Made by a program: the position numbers and the translations under genes. Below, piece by piece: positions 51,273-62,557 of a stretch of DNA of 64,000 nt. The stretch spans positions 1 to 64,000 of the forward strand of contig NZ_JAPDNT010000007.1 of NCBI RefSeq assembly GCF_025989185.1. The letters run 5' to 3'. The stretch comes from Limobrevibacterium gyesilva (GTDB taxonomy: Bacteria > Pseudomonadota > Alphaproteobacteria > Acetobacterales > Acetobacteraceae). The notes beneath the pieces are model-generated. The model did not search any database, was not told the origin of the DNA, and worked only from the letters and a program-made list of their open reading frames with translations. The number at the start of each line of letters is the position of its first letter. The stretch's first letter is position 1.

Positions 51273-52289
51273 ATGACGGAATTCCTGCAAACCCCGCTGG
51301 GCATCCTGGTCCTCACGCTGGTCCAGGCGCTGCTGCTGCTGGTGCCGCTGCTGATCGGCGTTGCCTACCTCACCTATGCCGAGCGCAAGGTGCTGGGCGC
51401 GATGCAGCTGCGCCGCGGCCCCAACGTGGTCGGCCCGTTCGGCCTGTTCCAGCCCTTCGCCGACGCCATCAAGATGCTGATGAAAGAGACGGTCATCCCC
51501 ACCGGGGCCAATCGTCTGCTGTTCCTGATGGCGCCGATGCTCACCTTCACCCTGGCCATGATCGCCTGGGCGGTGATCCCGGTGAACGACGGCTGGGCGA
51601 TCGCCGACATCAACGTGGGCATCCTCTACCTGTTCGCCATCAGTTCGCTCGGCGTCTACGGCATCATCATCGCGGGTTGGGCCAGCAACTCGAAATACGC
51701 CTTCCTCGGCGCGCTGCGCAGTGCGGCGCAGATGGTGTCCTACGAGGTCTCCATGGGCTTCATCATGGTGACCGTGCTGATCTGCGTCGGCAGCCTGAAC
51801 CTGAACGACATCGTGAATGCGCAGAAGACCGTCTGGTTCTGCATCCCGCTGTTCCCGATGTTCATCATGTTCTTCATCTCGACGCTGGCCGAGACCAACC
51901 GCTCGCCGTTCGACCTGCCGGAAGGCGAGAGCGAGATCGTCGCCGGCTTTTTCGTCGAATACAGCGCCATGAGCTTCGCCCTGTTCTTCCTGGGCGAATA
52001 CGCGAACATGATCCTGATGAGCGCGATGACCACCATCCTGTTCCTGGGTGGCTGGCTGGCGCCGTTCGGCATCGAGCCGTTCACCTGGCTGCCCGGGCCG
52101 CTGTGGTTCATCATCAAGGTCGTGGCGGTGCTGTTCGTGTTCCTGTGGGTGCGCGCCACCTTCCCGCGCTACCGCTACGACCAGTTGATGCGGCTGGGCT
52201 GGAAAGTGTTCCTGCCCGGCTCGCTGCTGTACCTGGTGCTCGTCGCCGGCGTGCTGGTGGCGATGGGATGGCTGCCCCATGCAGCTTGA
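51273..52289 (+). CDS. nuoH: NADH-quinone oxidoreductase subunit H
   Basis: A 338-residue membrane subunit (ND1) at the joint of the two arms. [20 protein letters not shown] and [21 protein letters not shown] are the most conserved parts and line the quinone entrance. About eight helices. It starts 4 bp after nuoG. Confidence 0.97.
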   Translation: MTEFLQTPLGILVLTLVQALLLLVPLLIGVAYLTYAERKVLGAMQLRRGPNVVGPFGLFQPFADAIKMLMKETVIPTGANRLLFLMAPMLTFTLAMIAWAVIPVNDGWAIADINVGILYLFAISSLGVYGIIIAGWASNSKYAFLGALRSAAQMVSYEVSMGFIMVTVLICVGSLNLNDIVNAQKTVWFCIPLFPMFIMFFISTLAETNRSPFDLPEGESEIVAGFFVEYSAMSFALFFLGEYANMILMSAMTTILFLGGWLAPFGIEPFTWLPGPLWFIIKVVAVLFVFLWVRATFPRYRYDQLMRLGWKVFLPGSLLYLVLVAGVLVAMGWLPHAA

Positions 52290-52398
52290 TACCGGCAGCG
52301 TGACGGTCTATCCGCCCCACGCTCGTTGTCTTGTCGAGCGACACCCTGCGGCAGGCGAAGCCGGCCGGCCCGATGTCGCTCTCGGAGGAGCCTGACGC

Positions 52399-52887
52399 AT
52401 GGCATTCCTGGACCGCACCGCCCGCAGCCTCCTGCTCGGCGAGCTCGTGGCCGGCATGGCGCTCACCTTGAGGTATTTCTTCAAGCGGAAGGCGACCCTC
52501 AACTACCCCTACGAGAAGGGCCCCCTCAGCCCACGCTTCAAGGGCGAGCACGCGCTGCGCCGCTATCCGAACGGCGAGGAGCGCTGCATCGCCTGCAAGC
52601 TGTGCGAGGCCATCTGCCCGGCGCAGGCCATCACCATCGAGGCCGAGCCGCGCGAGGACGGGTCGCGCCGCACCACGCGCTACGACATCGACATGACCAA
52701 GTGCATCTATTGCGGACTGTGCGAGGAAGCCTGCCCGGTGGATGCGATCGTCGAGGGCCCGAACTTCGAGTTCGCGACCGAGACGCGCGAGGAGCTGCTG
52801 TACAACAAGGAAAAGCTGCTGGCGAACGGCGACCGCTGGGAGCCGGAGCTGGCCCGCCGTCTCGAACTCGATGCCCCCTATCGCTGA
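52399..52887 (+). CDS. nuoI: NADH-quinone oxidoreductase subunit I
   Basis: A 162-residue ferredoxin-like subunit with clusters N6a and N6b: [16 protein letters not shown] and [17 protein letters not shown] short amphipathic N-terminus anchors it to the membrane. It begins after a 109-bp gap from nuoH (see findings), with a GGAGGAG ribosome site. Confidence 0.97.
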   Translation: MAFLDRTARSLLLGELVAGMALTLRYFFKRKATLNYPYEKGPLSPRFKGEHALRRYPNGEERCIACKLCEAICPAQAITIEAEPREDGSRRTTRYDIDMTKCIYCGLCEEACPVDAIVEGPNFEFATETREELLYNKEKLLANGDRWEPELARRLELDAPYR

Positions 52888-52967
52888 GGAACAGGGCCGG
52901 TTCTGCCCGGTCCCCCGGAAACCGACATGAATGACATGATGCAAACGACAAACCGGGAGCGGGCAGG

Positions 52968-53657
52968 ATGATCGCGACGCTCGCCTTCTACGTGTTCGCC
53001 GTGATCCTGCTGGTGTCCGCCAGCATGGTGGTCAGCGCGCGCAATCCCGTGCACTCCGTGCTGTTCCTCATCCTCACCTTCTTCAACGCCGCCGCCCTGT
53101 TCCTGCTGGCGGGGGCGGAGTTCCTGGCGATGATCCTGGTCATCGTCTACGTGGGCGCGGTGGCGGTGCTGTTCCTGTTCGTGGTGATGATGCTGGACGT
53201 CAACTTCGCCCAGCTCCGCGAAGGCTTCCAGCGCTACCTGCCCGTGGGTGCGACGATCGGCGTGGTGCTGCTGGTCGAGCTGTTCATGGTGCTCGGCGGC
53301 TGGAAATTCGCGCCCGAGGCAGCAAGCCTGCGCTTCGCGCCGGTGACTCCGGGCGTGCACAACACCGCCCAGCTCGGGCGGCTGCTGTACACGGACTATT
53401 TCCTGCTGTTCCAGGCATCCGGCCTCGTTCTCCTGGTCGCCATGATCGGCGCCATCGTGCTCACCCTGCGCGACAAGGGCGACGGGCGCCGCCAGGACAT
53501 CTCGCGCCAGCTGGCCCGCACCGCCGCCGACACGCTGGTGATGGTGGATGTGGCCACCGGCGCCGGCATGAAGGACGTCGGCATCCTGCGGCCCAAGGTG
53601 GCGGAACCGGAGCCGGTCGCCGCCGCGCACGACCATGGGCATGGAGGGCACCACTGA
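52968..53657 (+). CDS. nuoJ: NADH-quinone oxidoreductase subunit J, with His-rich C-terminus
   Basis: A 229-residue membrane subunit (ND6) with five helices; [20 protein letters not shown] is the conserved pi-bulge helix region. The final residues [12 protein letters not shown] form a His-rich tail not part of the core subunit. It starts 80 bp after nuoI, with GGGAG upstream. Its stop shares one base with the nuoK start. Confidence 0.95.
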   Translation: MIATLAFYVFAVILLVSASMVVSARNPVHSVLFLILTFFNAAALFLLAGAEFLAMILVIVYVGAVAVLFLFVVMMLDVNFAQLREGFQRYLPVGATIGVVLLVELFMVLGGWKFAPEAASLRFAPVTPGVHNTAQLGRLLYTDYFLLFQASGLVLLVAMIGAIVLTLRDKGDGRRQDISRQLARTAADTLVMVDVATGAGMKDVGILRPKVAEPEPVAAAHDHGHGGHH

Positions 53658-53968
53658 TGCTTGCGGTCGGTCTCGGCCACTACCTCACCGTCGCCGCCCT
53701 GCTGCTGGTGCTCGGCATCTTCGGCATCTTCCTGAACCGGAAGAACGTCATCGTCATCCTGATGTCGATCGAGCTCATCCTGCTCGCCGTCAACATCAAC
53801 CTCGTCGCCTTCTCGGCCGTGCACGGCGACCTCGCCGGCCAGGTGCTGGCGATGTTCGTCCTCACCGTCGCGGCCGCCGAGGCGGCCATCGGGCTGGCCA
53901 TCGTGGTGATCTATTTCCGCAACCGCGGCTCGATCCAGGTCGAGGACGTGAATCTGATGAAGGGCTGA
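53657..53968 (+). CDS. nuoK: NADH-quinone oxidoreductase subunit K
   Basis: A 103-residue membrane subunit (ND4L) with three helices. [25 protein letters not shown] holds the conserved membrane Glu, and [15 protein letters not shown] the second Glu of the proton path. It overlaps nuoJ by one base and precedes nuoL by 4 bp. Confidence 0.96.
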   Translation: MLAVGLGHYLTVAALLLVLGIFGIFLNRKNVIVILMSIELILLAVNINLVAFSAVHGDLAGQVLAMFVLTVAAAEAAIGLAIVVIYFRNRGSIQVEDVNLMKG

Positions 53969-53972
53969 GCAG

Positions 53973-55898
53973 ATGCTGTTCGCCGTCGCTGTCTTCGCCC
54001 CGCTTCTGGGTTCCATCGTCGCCGGGCTGTTCGGCAAGGCCATCGGCGACCGCGCCGCCCAGGCCGTGACCATCCTGTGCATGATCCTCGCCTCGATCTG
54101 CGGCGTCAGCGCGTTCGTCTCGCTGGTCTATGGCGGGGCGCCGGCGGGCACGGTGTCGCTGGGCACCTGGCTCGACGCCGGCACGTTCCACGCGTCCTGG
54201 GCGCTGCGCTACGACGCGCTTTCCGCCGTCATGGTGGCCATGGTCACCTGCGTGGCGACGCTGATCCACATCTACAGCGTCGGCTACATGAGCCACGATT
54301 CCACCGTCTGGCGCTTCTTCAGCTACCTCTCGCTGTTCAGCTTCGCCATGCTGATGCTGGTGACGGCGGACAACCTGCTGCAGCTCTTCTTCGGCTGGGA
54401 AGGCGTCGGCCTCGCAAGCTACCTGCTGATCGGCTACTGGTACGACCGGCCGAGCGCCTGCGCCGCAGCGATCAAGGCGTTCGTCGTCAACCGCATCGGC
54501 GATCTCGGCTTCGCGGTCGGCATCGCGCTGGTGTTCGTCACCTTCGGCTCGATCGACTTCTCGACCATCTTCGCCGCCGTCGGCCAGCACCAGTCCGACA
54601 CCTACTCGGTGTTCGGCACTTGGCGCGCCTACGAGGTGATCGGGATCCTGCTGTTCATCGGCGCCATGGGCAAGTCGGCGCAGCTCGGCCTGCATGTCTG
54701 GCTGCCGGACGCGATGGAAGGCCCCACGCCGGTCTCGGCGCTGATCCACGCCGCTACCATGGTGACCGCCGGCGTGTTCCTGATGGCCCGCTTTTCGCCG
54801 GTGCTGGACTACGCACCCGGCGCGCTCGCTTTCGTCACCTTCATCGGCGGCTCCACCGCCCTGTTCGCGGCCACCGTCGGCTGCGTGCAGAATGACATCA
54901 AGCGGGTGATCGCCTATTCCACCTGCTCGCAGCTCGGCTACATGTTCGTCGCCGCCGGCGTCGGCGCCTACCAGGCCTCGATCTTCCATCTGCTGACGCA
55001 CGCCTTCTTCAAGGCGCTGCTGTTCCTGGGCGCGGGCTCGGTGATCCACGCCATGTCCGACGAGCAGGACATGCGCAAGATGGGCGGCATCTGGAAGAAG
55101 ATCCCGCTGACCTATGCGGTGATGTGGATCGGCAGCCTGGCGCTGGGCGGCGTGTTCCCGTTCGCCGGCTACTACTCCAAGGACGCCATCCTCGAAGCCG
55201 CCTGGGCGTCGGAGACGGCGATCGGCCAGTACGGCTTCTGGTGCGGCCTGCTCGCCGCCGGCCTGACCGCGTTCTATTCCTGGCGCCTGCTGATCCTCAC
55301 CTTCCACGGCAAGCCGCGCGCCGACCATCACACCATGGAGCACGTGCACGAAAGCCCGGCGGTGATGACCGTACCGCTGCTGCTGCTGGCGGCCGGCGCG
55401 GTGGTGACCGGCTTCGTCTTCCACGAGCAGCTGCTGGGCGAGCACTGGCAGGCATTCTGGGGCAACTCCATCCAGATCGCGCCGACCAACCATGTGCTGC
55501 ACGCCATGGAGGAGGTGCCGGGCTGGGTCGCCCTCTCCCCCAGCGTGATCGGCCTGTTCGGCATCGCCGTCGCCTACCTGCTCTACATGGCCATGCCGCA
55601 GGTCCCGGCGCAGCTCGCCGCGACGTTCGGCGGCGTGTACCGCTTCCTGCTCAACAAGTGGTATTTCGACGAGCTGTACGACGCCGTCATCGTCCGCCCT
55701 TACTTCGCCCTGTCGCGCGCGCTGTGGCAGGTGGGGGACGCGACCATCATCGACGGCATTCCCAACGGCCTGGCCACGCTCACGACCGACAGCACGGCCC
55801 AGGTGGTGAAGATCCAGAACGGCTCCATCGCCGTCTACGCGTTCTCGATGCTGATCGGGCTCGTGTTCCTCGTCAGCATCTTCCTGCTCTTCCGGTGA
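53973..55898 (+). CDS. nuoL: NADH-quinone oxidoreductase subunit L
   Basis: A 641-residue antiporter-like proton-pumping subunit (ND5). [40 protein letters not shown], and [21 protein letters not shown] carry the key Glu/Lys/His residues. The extra C-terminal lateral helix is expected at the end. It is 4 bp after nuoK. Confidence 0.97.
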   Translation: MLFAVAVFAPLLGSIVAGLFGKAIGDRAAQAVTILCMILASICGVSAFVSLVYGGAPAGTVSLGTWLDAGTFHASWALRYDALSAVMVAMVTCVATLIHIYSVGYMSHDSTVWRFFSYLSLFSFAMLMLVTADNLLQLFFGWEGVGLASYLLIGYWYDRPSACAAAIKAFVVNRIGDLGFAVGIALVFVTFGSIDFSTIFAAVGQHQSDTYSVFGTWRAYEVIGILLFIGAMGKSAQLGLHVWLPDAMEGPTPVSALIHAATMVTAGVFLMARFSPVLDYAPGALAFVTFIGGSTALFAATVGCVQNDIKRVIAYSTCSQLGYMFVAAGVGAYQASIFHLLTHAFFKALLFLGAGSVIHAMSDEQDMRKMGGIWKKIPLTYAVMWIGSLALGGVFPFAGYYSKDAILEAAWASETAIGQYGFWCGLLAAGLTAFYSWRLLILTFHGKPRADHHTMEHVHESPAVMTVPLLLLAAGAVVTGFVFHEQLLGEHWQAFWGNSIQIAPTNHVLHAMEEVPGWVALSPSVIGLFGIAVAYLLYMAMPQVPAQLAATFGGVYRFLLNKWYFDELYDAVIVRPYFALSRALWQVGDATIIDGIPNGLATLTTDSTAQVVKIQNGSIAVYAFSMLIGLVFLVSIFLLFR

Positions 55899-55902
55899 CC
55901 CC

Positions 55903-57423
55903 ATGAACGCCGCTGGCTTCCCCCTGCTCTCGCTCGTCACCTTCCTGCCGCTGGTCGGCGGCGCGGTGATCATGTCGGTTCGCGGCGACGAGCAGACCGT
56001 CGCGTCCAACGCGCGCTGGACGGCGCTGTGGACCAGCCTGATCGTGCTGGCGCTGTCGCTGATCCTGTGGGTCCGCTTCGACCAGGCCGATCCCGGCTTC
56101 CAGTTCGTCGAGGACGTGTCCTGGCTGCCGCAATGGGGCATCTCCTACAAGATGGGCGTGGACGGCATCTCCGTGCTGTTCGTGCTGCTCTCCACCGTGC
56201 TGACGCCGATCTGCATCCTCGCCAGCTGGGAGTCGATCACCACCCGCGTGCGCGAGTTCATGCTGTCCTTCCTCATCCTCGAGACGATGATGGTCGGCAT
56301 GTTCGCGGCGCTGGATTTCGTCGTCTTCTACATGTTCTTCGAGGGCGTGCTGATCCCGATGTATCTCATCATCGGGGTGTGGGGCGGCCCGCGGCGGGTC
56401 TATGCCGCGGTCAAGTTCTTCCTGTTCACGCTGGCCGGCTCGGTGCTGATGCTGCTGGCGCTGCTGGCCATGTGGTACCAGACCGGCACCACCGATATCA
56501 CCGTGCTGCTGCACACCGCGTTCCCGGAGACGATGCAGACCTGGCTGTTCCTGGCCTTCTTCGCCTCGTTCGCGGTGAAGGTGCCGATGTGGCCGGTGCA
56601 CACCTGGCTGCCGGATGCGCATGTGGAGGCGCCCACGGCCGGCTCGGTCATCCTGGCGGGCGTGCTGCTGAAGATGGGGGCCTACGGCTTCCTGCGCTTC
56701 TCCGTGCCGATGCTGCCGCTGGCCTCGGCGCAGCTGGCGCCGTTCATGTACACGCTGTCGGTCGTGGCCGTCGTCTACACCTCGATGGTCGCGTTGGCGC
56801 AGACCGACATGAAGAAGCTGATCGCCTATTCGTCGGTCGCGCATATGGGCGTGGTGACGATCGGCATCTTCACCGTCAACGTGCAGGGCATCTCCGGCGC
56901 GCTGCTGCAGATGCTGTCGCACGGCGTTGTGTCGGCCGCGCTGTTCCTCTGCGTGGGTGTCATCTACGACCGCATCCACACGCGCGAGATCGCACGCTAC
57001 GGCGGCCTTGCCGACCGCATGCCCGCCTATGCGTTCACCTTCATGCTGTTCACCATGGCCAGCGTCGGGCTGCCGGGAACCTCGGGTTTCGTCGGCGAGT
57101 TCCTGGTCCTGGTCGGTGCGTTCAAGGTCAATTTCTGGCTCGCTCTGCTCGGCAGCCTCGGCATGATCCTCGGCGCCGCCTACATGCTGTATCTGTATCG
57201 GCGCATCATTTTCGGCCGGATCACCCGCGATGACCTCAAGGCGATCCTCGACCTGTCGCCGCGCGAGATTGCCGTGTTCGCGCCGCTGATCGTCCTGACG
57301 CTGTGGATGGGCATCTACCCGTCCAGCTTCACCGGCTTCTTCGATGCCGCCGTGGGTGCGATGGTGGATCACCACCAGGCCGCCCTCGCGGCGACCACCA
57401 AGCTTGCGGGGATGCTGCACTGA
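55903..57423 (+). CDS. nuoM: NADH-quinone oxidoreductase subunit M
   Basis: A 506-residue antiporter-like subunit (ND4). [38 protein letters not shown] and [15 protein letters not shown] are the standard motifs with the conserved Glu and Lys. It starts 4 bp after nuoL and its TGA shares one base with nuoN's ATG. Confidence 0.97.
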   Translation: MNAAGFPLLSLVTFLPLVGGAVIMSVRGDEQTVASNARWTALWTSLIVLALSLILWVRFDQADPGFQFVEDVSWLPQWGISYKMGVDGISVLFVLLSTVLTPICILASWESITTRVREFMLSFLILETMMVGMFAALDFVVFYMFFEGVLIPMYLIIGVWGGPRRVYAAVKFFLFTLAGSVLMLLALLAMWYQTGTTDITVLLHTAFPETMQTWLFLAFFASFAVKVPMWPVHTWLPDAHVEAPTAGSVILAGVLLKMGAYGFLRFSVPMLPLASAQLAPFMYTLSVVAVVYTSMVALAQTDMKKLIAYSSVAHMGVVTIGIFTVNVQGISGALLQMLSHGVVSAALFLCVGVIYDRIHTREIARYGGLADRMPAYAFTFMLFTMASVGLPGTSGFVGEFLVLVGAFKVNFWLALLGSLGMILGAAYMLYLYRRIIFGRITRDDLKAILDLSPREIAVFAPLIVLTLWMGIYPSSFTGFFDAAVGAMVDHHQAALAATTKLAGMLH

Positions 57424-58859
57424 TGACCTGGACCGCCATGAACTGGACACTGGCTGTCCCCGAACTGGTGCTCGCCTGCTGCGGCATGGGCATCCTGGTA
57501 TTCGGGGTGCTGAGCAAGCGCGAAACCTTCCAGCTCTGCAGCATGCTCACCATCGGCGCCTTCCTGCTGACTGGGGTGCTGGTGCTGCCAGGCGCGTACG
57601 GCGTCGGCTACAGCGGCCTGTTCACCAGCGACGCCTTCAGCGCCTTCGTCAAGCTGCTGGTCCTGGTTGCCGCCGCCCTCTGCGTGGTGGTCTCGCTCGA
57701 CTACAACGAGCACGTCAACCTGCGCCGCTTCGAGTTCCCGGTCCTCATGCTGTTCTGCACCGTCGGCATGATGCTGATGGCGTCGGCATCGAACCTGATG
57801 ACGATGTATGTCGGCACCGAGCTGATGAGCCTGGCGATCTACGTTCTCGCCGCCTTCGCCCGTGACGAGCTGCGGTCCGCCGAGGCGGGCCTCAAGTATT
57901 TCGTCCTCGGTGCGCTGGCCTCCGGCCTGATGCTGTACGGCATCTCGCTGGTCTACGGCTTCTCCGGCAGCATGGCGTTCGACAAGCTCGCCGAAGCGCT
58001 GGCCGATCCCGCCAGCGCCTCGCCCGGGCTGGTGGTCGGCATCGTCTTCATCGTCGCCGGCCTCGCCTTCAAGGTGTCGGCCGTGCCGTTCCACATGTGG
58101 ACGCCCGACGTCTACGAGGGCGCGCCCACGTCGATCACGGCGTTCCTGGGCACGGCGCCGAAGGTCGCTCCCATGGCGCTACTGGTCCGCGCCATGGCCA
58201 CGCCGTTCGGGCAATTGCTGGTGCAGTGGCAGCAGCTCATCGTGCTGGTGTCGATCGCCTCGATGCTGCTCGGCTCGCTCGCCGCCATCGGCCAGCGCAA
58301 CATCAAGCGCCTGATGGCCTATTCCTCGATCGGCCACATGGGCTACGTGCTCATCGGCCTTGCCGCCGGCTCGGTCGACGGCATCCGCGGCGTGCTGATC
58401 TACCTCGTCACCTACGTGTTCATGAATGTCGGCACCTTCGCCTGCATCCTCGCCATGCGCCGCCGCGGCAAGATGCTGGAAGGCATCTCCGACCTGGCCG
58501 GCCTCGGCCGCACCGACCCGGCGATGGCGCTGGCCTTTGCCGTGTTCATGTTCGGCATGGCCGGCATCCCGCCCTTGTCGGGGTTCTGGGGCAAGTACTT
58601 CATCTTCAGCGCCGCCGTGCAACAGGGCATGTGGACGCTGGCGGTGATCGGCGTGCTCACCAGCGTGGTTGGCGCCTATTATTACATCAACATCGTCAAG
58701 GTGATGTATTTCGACGCGCCCGAGGAAGCCTTCGACCCGCGTCCGGCCTCGCTGTCCTTCGTGGCCGCGGTCGGCGGCCTGTTCACCACCTTCTTCTTCG
58801 TCTTTCCCGCACCGGTGGTGGCGGCGGCCGAGGCGGCGGCGAAGGTTCTGTTCAGGTGA
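57423..58859 (+). CDS. nuoN: NADH-quinone oxidoreductase subunit N
   Basis: A 478-residue antiporter-like subunit (ND2), last of the complex I genes. GTELMSLAIYVLAAFARDE and FHMWTPDVYEGAPTSITAFL are typical, with IKRLMAYSSIGHMGYVLIG near the middle. It starts [20 protein letters not shown] at 57423. The birA-type gene begins inside its stop region. Confidence 0.96.
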   Translation: MTWTAMNWTLAVPELVLACCGMGILVFGVLSKRETFQLCSMLTIGAFLLTGVLVLPGAYGVGYSGLFTSDAFSAFVKLLVLVAAALCVVVSLDYNEHVNLRRFEFPVLMLFCTVGMMLMASASNLMTMYVGTELMSLAIYVLAAFARDELRSAEAGLKYFVLGALASGLMLYGISLVYGFSGSMAFDKLAEALADPASASPGLVVGIVFIVAGLAFKVSAVPFHMWTPDVYEGAPTSITAFLGTAPKVAPMALLVRAMATPFGQLLVQWQQLIVLVSIASMLLGSLAAIGQRNIKRLMAYSSIGHMGYVLIGLAAGSVDGIRGVLIYLVTYVFMNVGTFACILAMRRRGKMLEGISDLAGLGRTDPAMALAFAVFMFGMAGIPPLSGFWGKYFIFSAAVQQGMWTLAVIGVLTSVVGAYYYINIVKVMYFDAPEEAFDPRPASLSFVAAVGGLFTTFFFVFPAPVVAAAEAAAKVLFR

Positions 58860-59608
58860 GCCTGGACGCCACCGGCGCGTGGCGGCTGCAAGTCCACGAC
58901 GTCCTGCCGTCCACCTCCGATCTCTGCCGGACCCTGGCGGAAGCCGGCGAGCCCGACGGGCTCGCCGTGCTGGCGCATCGCCAGGAACGCGGCCGCGGCA
59001 GCCACGGCCGCAACTGGGACTCGCCCGCGGGCAACATGTATCTCTCCGTCCTGCTGCGCCCGCCCGGGCGTGTGCGCGAGGGCGGGTTGTGGTCGCTGCT
59101 CGCCGGCCTCGCGCTGGCCGAAACGGTCGCGCCCTGGCTGCCCGATCCCGCCGCACTCACGCTGAAATGGCCGAACGACGTGTTGCTGGGTGGCCGCAAG
59201 CTCGCCGGTATCCTGCTCGACAGCTCCGCCGACCCGCAGGGCGCGCTGGCCTGGCTTGTCATCGGCATCGGCCTCAACCTCGCCGCCGCGCCGCAGGTGC
59301 CCGGCCGCGCCGTCGCGTGCATCGCCGACGTGGCCTCTGCGCCGCGCCCCGAGGACGCCGCCCGCGCCCTGCTGGCCCGGCTCGACCACTGGCGCCGCGT
59401 CCACCGGCAGGCAGGGTTCGCCCCGGTTCGCGCCGCTTGGCTCGCCCGCTCGCTGCCGGTCGGCGCCGCCATGGCCCTGCGTCTGGGCGAGCGCGACATC
59501 GGCGGATCTTTCGCCGGACTCGCCGAGGATGGCAGCCTGCTGTTGCAGACCGGCGGCCATGTGCACGCTTTTGCCGCCGGCGAAGTTCGCCTGCAGCTCG
59601 GGAGATAG
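58856..59608 (+). CDS. birA: Biotin--[acetyl-CoA-carboxylase] ligase (no DNA-binding domain)
   Basis: A 250-residue biotin protein ligase that biotinylates carboxylase carrier domains. The biotin/ATP loop is [39 protein letters not shown] follows, then a C-terminal SH3-like cap. It lacks the winged-helix repressor domain of E. coli BirA, so it should not act as a repressor. The GTG start at 58856 overlaps the nuoN stop by 4 bp, coupling it to the complex I operon. Confidence 0.93.
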   Translation: MSLDATGAWRLQVHDVLPSTSDLCRTLAEAGEPDGLAVLAHRQERGRGSHGRNWDSPAGNMYLSVLLRPPGRVREGGLWSLLAGLALAETVAPWLPDPAALTLKWPNDVLLGGRKLAGILLDSSADPQGALAWLVIGIGLNLAAAPQVPGRAVACIADVASAPRPEDAARALLARLDHWRRVHRQAGFAPVRAAWLARSLPVGAAMALRLGERDIGGSFAGLAEDGSLLLQTGGHVHAFAAGEVRLQLGR

Positions 59609-59612
59609 GGCC

Positions 59613-60422
59613 ATGCTCCTCGTCGTCGATGCCGGCAACACCAACGTCGTCGTCGCCGTGCATGACGGCGCGCAGTGGCGCGGCATCTGGCGCGTCGCCA
59701 CCGACCCGCAGCGCACCAGCGACGAATACGCGGTGTGGCTGCTAACACTGCTCAACCTCTCCGGCGTCAAGCGCGAGGAGGTCAGCGCCGCCGTCATCGG
59801 CACCGTCGTGCCCGCGGCGCTCTACCACCTGCGCCGCCTTTGCCGCGACTGGTTCGACGTCGAGCCCCTGATTGCCCGCGCCACCCTGGACTGGGGCTTC
59901 GACATCAAGGTCGACAACCCCGAGGAGGTCGGCGCCGACCGTCTGCTGAACGCGCTGGCCGGGCACCGCACCTATGGTGGCCCGCTCGTCGTCATCGATT
60001 TCGGCACCGCCACCACCTTCGACGTGGTCGATCGCGACGGCGCATACCTGGGTGGCGTCATCGCGCCCGGCATCAACCTTTCCATCGAGGCGCTGCACCG
60101 CGCCGCCGCCCGCCTGCCGCGCATCGGCATCGGCCGGCCCCAGGCGGTGATCGGCCGCGGCACGGTTTCCGCAATGCAATCAGGCATCTACTGGGGCTAT
60201 GTCGCGATGATCGAGGGCCTGGTCGCGCGCATCCAGACGGAATATGGTGGCCGGCTGAAGGTCATCGCCACTGGCGGCCTCGCCCCGCTGCTGGCCGAAG
60301 GCACCACCGTCATCGGCCACATCAACCCTGACCTCACGCTGGATGGCCTGCGCATGTTGGCGGAGCGCAACCCGGTCCCCACATTGTCACGTGAACGGGC
60401 GCGGCTGCCTGAGGGCGAATAG
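59613..60422 (+). CDS. coaX: Type III pantothenate kinase
   Basis: A 269-residue ASKHA-fold kinase for the first step of CoA synthesis. [19 protein letters not shown] is the phosphate-1 motif with Asp6, [14 protein letters not shown] and [13 protein letters not shown] are the family blocks, and [14 protein letters not shown] lies near the end. It starts 4 bp after birA. The activity needs a monovalent cation and is not inhibited by CoA, as is known for the family. Confidence 0.96.
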   Translation: MLLVVDAGNTNVVVAVHDGAQWRGIWRVATDPQRTSDEYAVWLLTLLNLSGVKREEVSAAVIGTVVPAALYHLRRLCRDWFDVEPLIARATLDWGFDIKVDNPEEVGADRLLNALAGHRTYGGPLVVIDFGTATTFDVVDRDGAYLGGVIAPGINLSIEALHRAAARLPRIGIGRPQAVIGRGTVSAMQSGIYWGYVAMIEGLVARIQTEYGGRLKVIATGGLAPLLAEGTTVIGHINPDLTLDGLRMLAERNPVPTLSRERARLPEGE

Positions 60423-60455
60423 CCCCAAGTGCCCCCCGCACCATAGGAAAGCACA

Positions 60456-60477
60456 CGCCGGACGGTCCCGTCCGGCG
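60456..60477 (+). other. Stem-loop between coaX and rnj
   Basis: CGCCGGACG and CGTCCGGCG form a perfect 9-bp stem with a GTCC loop, 23 bp before the rnj ATG. No T tract follows, so it is probably not a terminator. It could be an RNA-processing or regulatory site in the operon. Confidence 0.55.
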
Positions 60478-60500
60478 CGACTCGATTTGAAGGCATATTA

Positions 60501-62147
60501 ATGGACGCTGTTACTGGCGATCTGGCGTTCCTGCCCCTGGGCGGGACCGGCGAGATCGGTATGAATCTCAATCTCTACCGCTGCGGCGGCAAGTGGCTCG
60601 CCGTGGATTGTGGCATCGGCTTCGGCGGCGCCGAGCACCCCGAGGTCGACGTGATGATGCCGGACCCGGCCTTCCTGGCCGAGCGCCGGGATCGTCTGGT
60701 CGGCCTTGTCATCACCCATGCGCACGAGGACCATATCGGCGCCGTGGCCTGGCTGTGGCCGCAACTGCGCTGCCCGGTTTACGCCACCCCCTTCGCCGCC
60801 GCGGTGCTGCGCCGCAAGCTCACCGAGACCGGGCTGCTGAACCAGGTGCCGCTGCATGTCGTGCCCCCCGGCGGTGCCTTCGACCTGCTGCCCTTCCGCC
60901 TGCAGTTCATCCGCGTCGCCCATTCCATTCCGGAAGCGCAGGCGCTGGTCATCCGCACCCAGGCCGGCATCGTCCTGCACACCGGCGACTTCAAGCTCGA
61001 TCCCGACCCGCTGATCGGCCCCCGCACCGACGAAGCCGCCCTGGCTGCCCTCGGCGACGAAGGCGTGCTGGCCATGGTCTGCGACAGCACCAATGCGATG
61101 GTGGAAGGGCATTCCGGCTCCGAGGCCGAAGTCCGCCGCAACATGTCCGCCCTGGTGCGCAGCCTGCGCGGCCGCATCGCCGTCACCTGCTTCGCCAGCA
61201 ACGTGGCCCGCGTGGAATCGGTGGCGCTGGCCGCGCGCGACGCCAAACGCAACGTCGCCATCGTCGGCCGCAGCCTGCGCAATCTCGAAGCGGCCGCCCG
61301 CGACTGCGGCTACCTCAAGGGCATCCCGCCTTTCCTGTCCGAGGACGAGGCCAACGACGTCGACGATGACAACCTTCTGATCCTGGTCACCGGCAGCCAG
61401 GGCGAGCCGCGCAGCGCTTTGGCCCGCATCGCCGCTGACCAGCACCCGCGCATCGAACTGGGCGAGGGCGACACGGTGGTGTTCAGCAGCCGCGTCATCC
61501 CCGGCAACGAGCGGGCGATCGGCACGGTGCAGGACAACCTGGTCCGCCGCGGCGTGCAATTGATGACCGACGCGGACCACATGATCCACGTCTCCGGCCA
61601 CCCGGCTCGCGACGAGCTGCGCAAGCTCTACAAGCTGGTGCGCCCGCGCCTGTCGGTGCCGGTGCACGGCGAGTGGCGCCACCTCTCGGCCCACGCCGCC
61701 CTGGCGCAGGAAGCCGGCGTCACCCCCATCCTGATCGAGGACGGCGATATCCTGAGCCTCTCGCCCGGCCGCGCCGAAGTGACCGACAGCGCCCCCGTCG
61801 GCCGCCTGGTGCTGGACGGCGCCAGGCTGGTGCCGCTGCAGGGGGCGGTGATGGGCGCGCGCCGGCGCATGCTGTTCAACGGCGTCGCCATCGCCTCCTT
61901 CGCGGTGGACGAGGCCGGCCGCGTGCGCGGCACGCCGCGGCTCAGCGCGCCCGGCCTGTTCGACTCGGACGACCCCGAATGCGGCCGCATCGCCACCGAG
62001 CTGACCACCGCCATCGCCGACCTGCCGGCGCCGCTGCGGCGCGAGGATGCGGCGTTGACGGAGGCTGCCAAGGCGGCGTTGCGGCGGTCGCTGGGGCGAC
62101 GGCTGCAGAAACGACCGCTGGTGGATGTACATCTGCTGCGGGTTTGA
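60501..62147 (+). CDS. rnj: Ribonuclease J
   Basis: A 548-residue metallo-beta-lactamase/beta-CASP nuclease with 5'-exo and endonuclease activity on mRNA and rRNA. The zinc-binding motif THAHEDHIGA lies at residues 72-81, and VLHTGDFKLDPDPL and MIHVSGHPARDELRKLYKLV follow. The length is normal for RNase J. In alphaproteobacteria rnj is regularly found after birA/coaX, as here. It starts 78 bp after coaX; DUF1467 follows by 29 bp. Confidence 0.95.
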   Translation: MDAVTGDLAFLPLGGTGEIGMNLNLYRCGGKWLAVDCGIGFGGAEHPEVDVMMPDPAFLAERRDRLVGLVITHAHEDHIGAVAWLWPQLRCPVYATPFAAAVLRRKLTETGLLNQVPLHVVPPGGAFDLLPFRLQFIRVAHSIPEAQALVIRTQAGIVLHTGDFKLDPDPLIGPRTDEAALAALGDEGVLAMVCDSTNAMVEGHSGSEAEVRRNMSALVRSLRGRIAVTCFASNVARVESVALAARDAKRNVAIVGRSLRNLEAAARDCGYLKGIPPFLSEDEANDVDDDNLLILVTGSQGEPRSALARIAADQHPRIELGEGDTVVFSSRVIPGNERAIGTVQDNLVRRGVQLMTDADHMIHVSGHPARDELRKLYKLVRPRLSVPVHGEWRHLSAHAALAQEAGVTPILIEDGDILSLSPGRAEVTDSAPVGRLVLDGARLVPLQGAVMGARRRMLFNGVAIASFAVDEAGRVRGTPRLSAPGLFDSDDPECGRIATELTTAIADLPAPLRREDAALTEAAKAALRRSLGRRLQKRPLVDVHLLRV

Positions 62148-62176
62148 AGCCCCTCTGGCCTTGAACGGAGCCAAAG

Positions 62177-62437
62177 ATGAACCCCGTTACCGGCATAGCC
62201 CTCTACGTCATGATCTGGTGGACGATGCTGTTTGCGGTCCTGCCGTTCGGCACCCGCCCGGTTGCCGACGCTGACGACACCACGGGTTGGCGCGGCGTGC
62301 CGGAACGGCCGCACATGTGGCGCAAGATCCTGGCGACCACGATCCTGACGGCGGTGATTTGGGGGCTGATCTACCTGGTCATCACCAGCGACTGGATCAG
62401 TTTCCGCAACGGCTGGCTGTCTTTGCCCGACGACTAG
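62177..62437 (+). CDS. DUF1467 family membrane protein
   Basis: An 86-residue protein with two helices: TGIALYVMIWWTMLFAVLPF and ILATTILTAVIWGLIYLVI. PFGTRPVADADDTTGWRGVPERP between them is the family signature. It follows rnj by 29 bp and precedes proS by about 500 bp, a position conserved among alphaproteobacteria. The function is unknown. Confidence 0.88.
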   Translation: MNPVTGIALYVMIWWTMLFAVLPFGTRPVADADDTTGWRGVPERPHMWRKILATTILTAVIWGLIYLVITSDWISFRNGWLSLPDD

Positions 62438-62557
62438 GCAGGAATGCTCAATTCTTGAACTTAAAGCTCAAATACGATGCAAACCCTGCCTGGGAATCGC
62501 ATATTTCATCAGAAATGACGCGAATTTTGATGGACGATTGGGCGCTTGAACGCAATC

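Noticed and set aside
53862-56141. A 759-codon open frame on the minus strand across nuoK, nuoL and nuoM
   Set aside because: Same shadow composition (His/Arg/Glu/Asp-rich) and antisense to conserved complex I genes.
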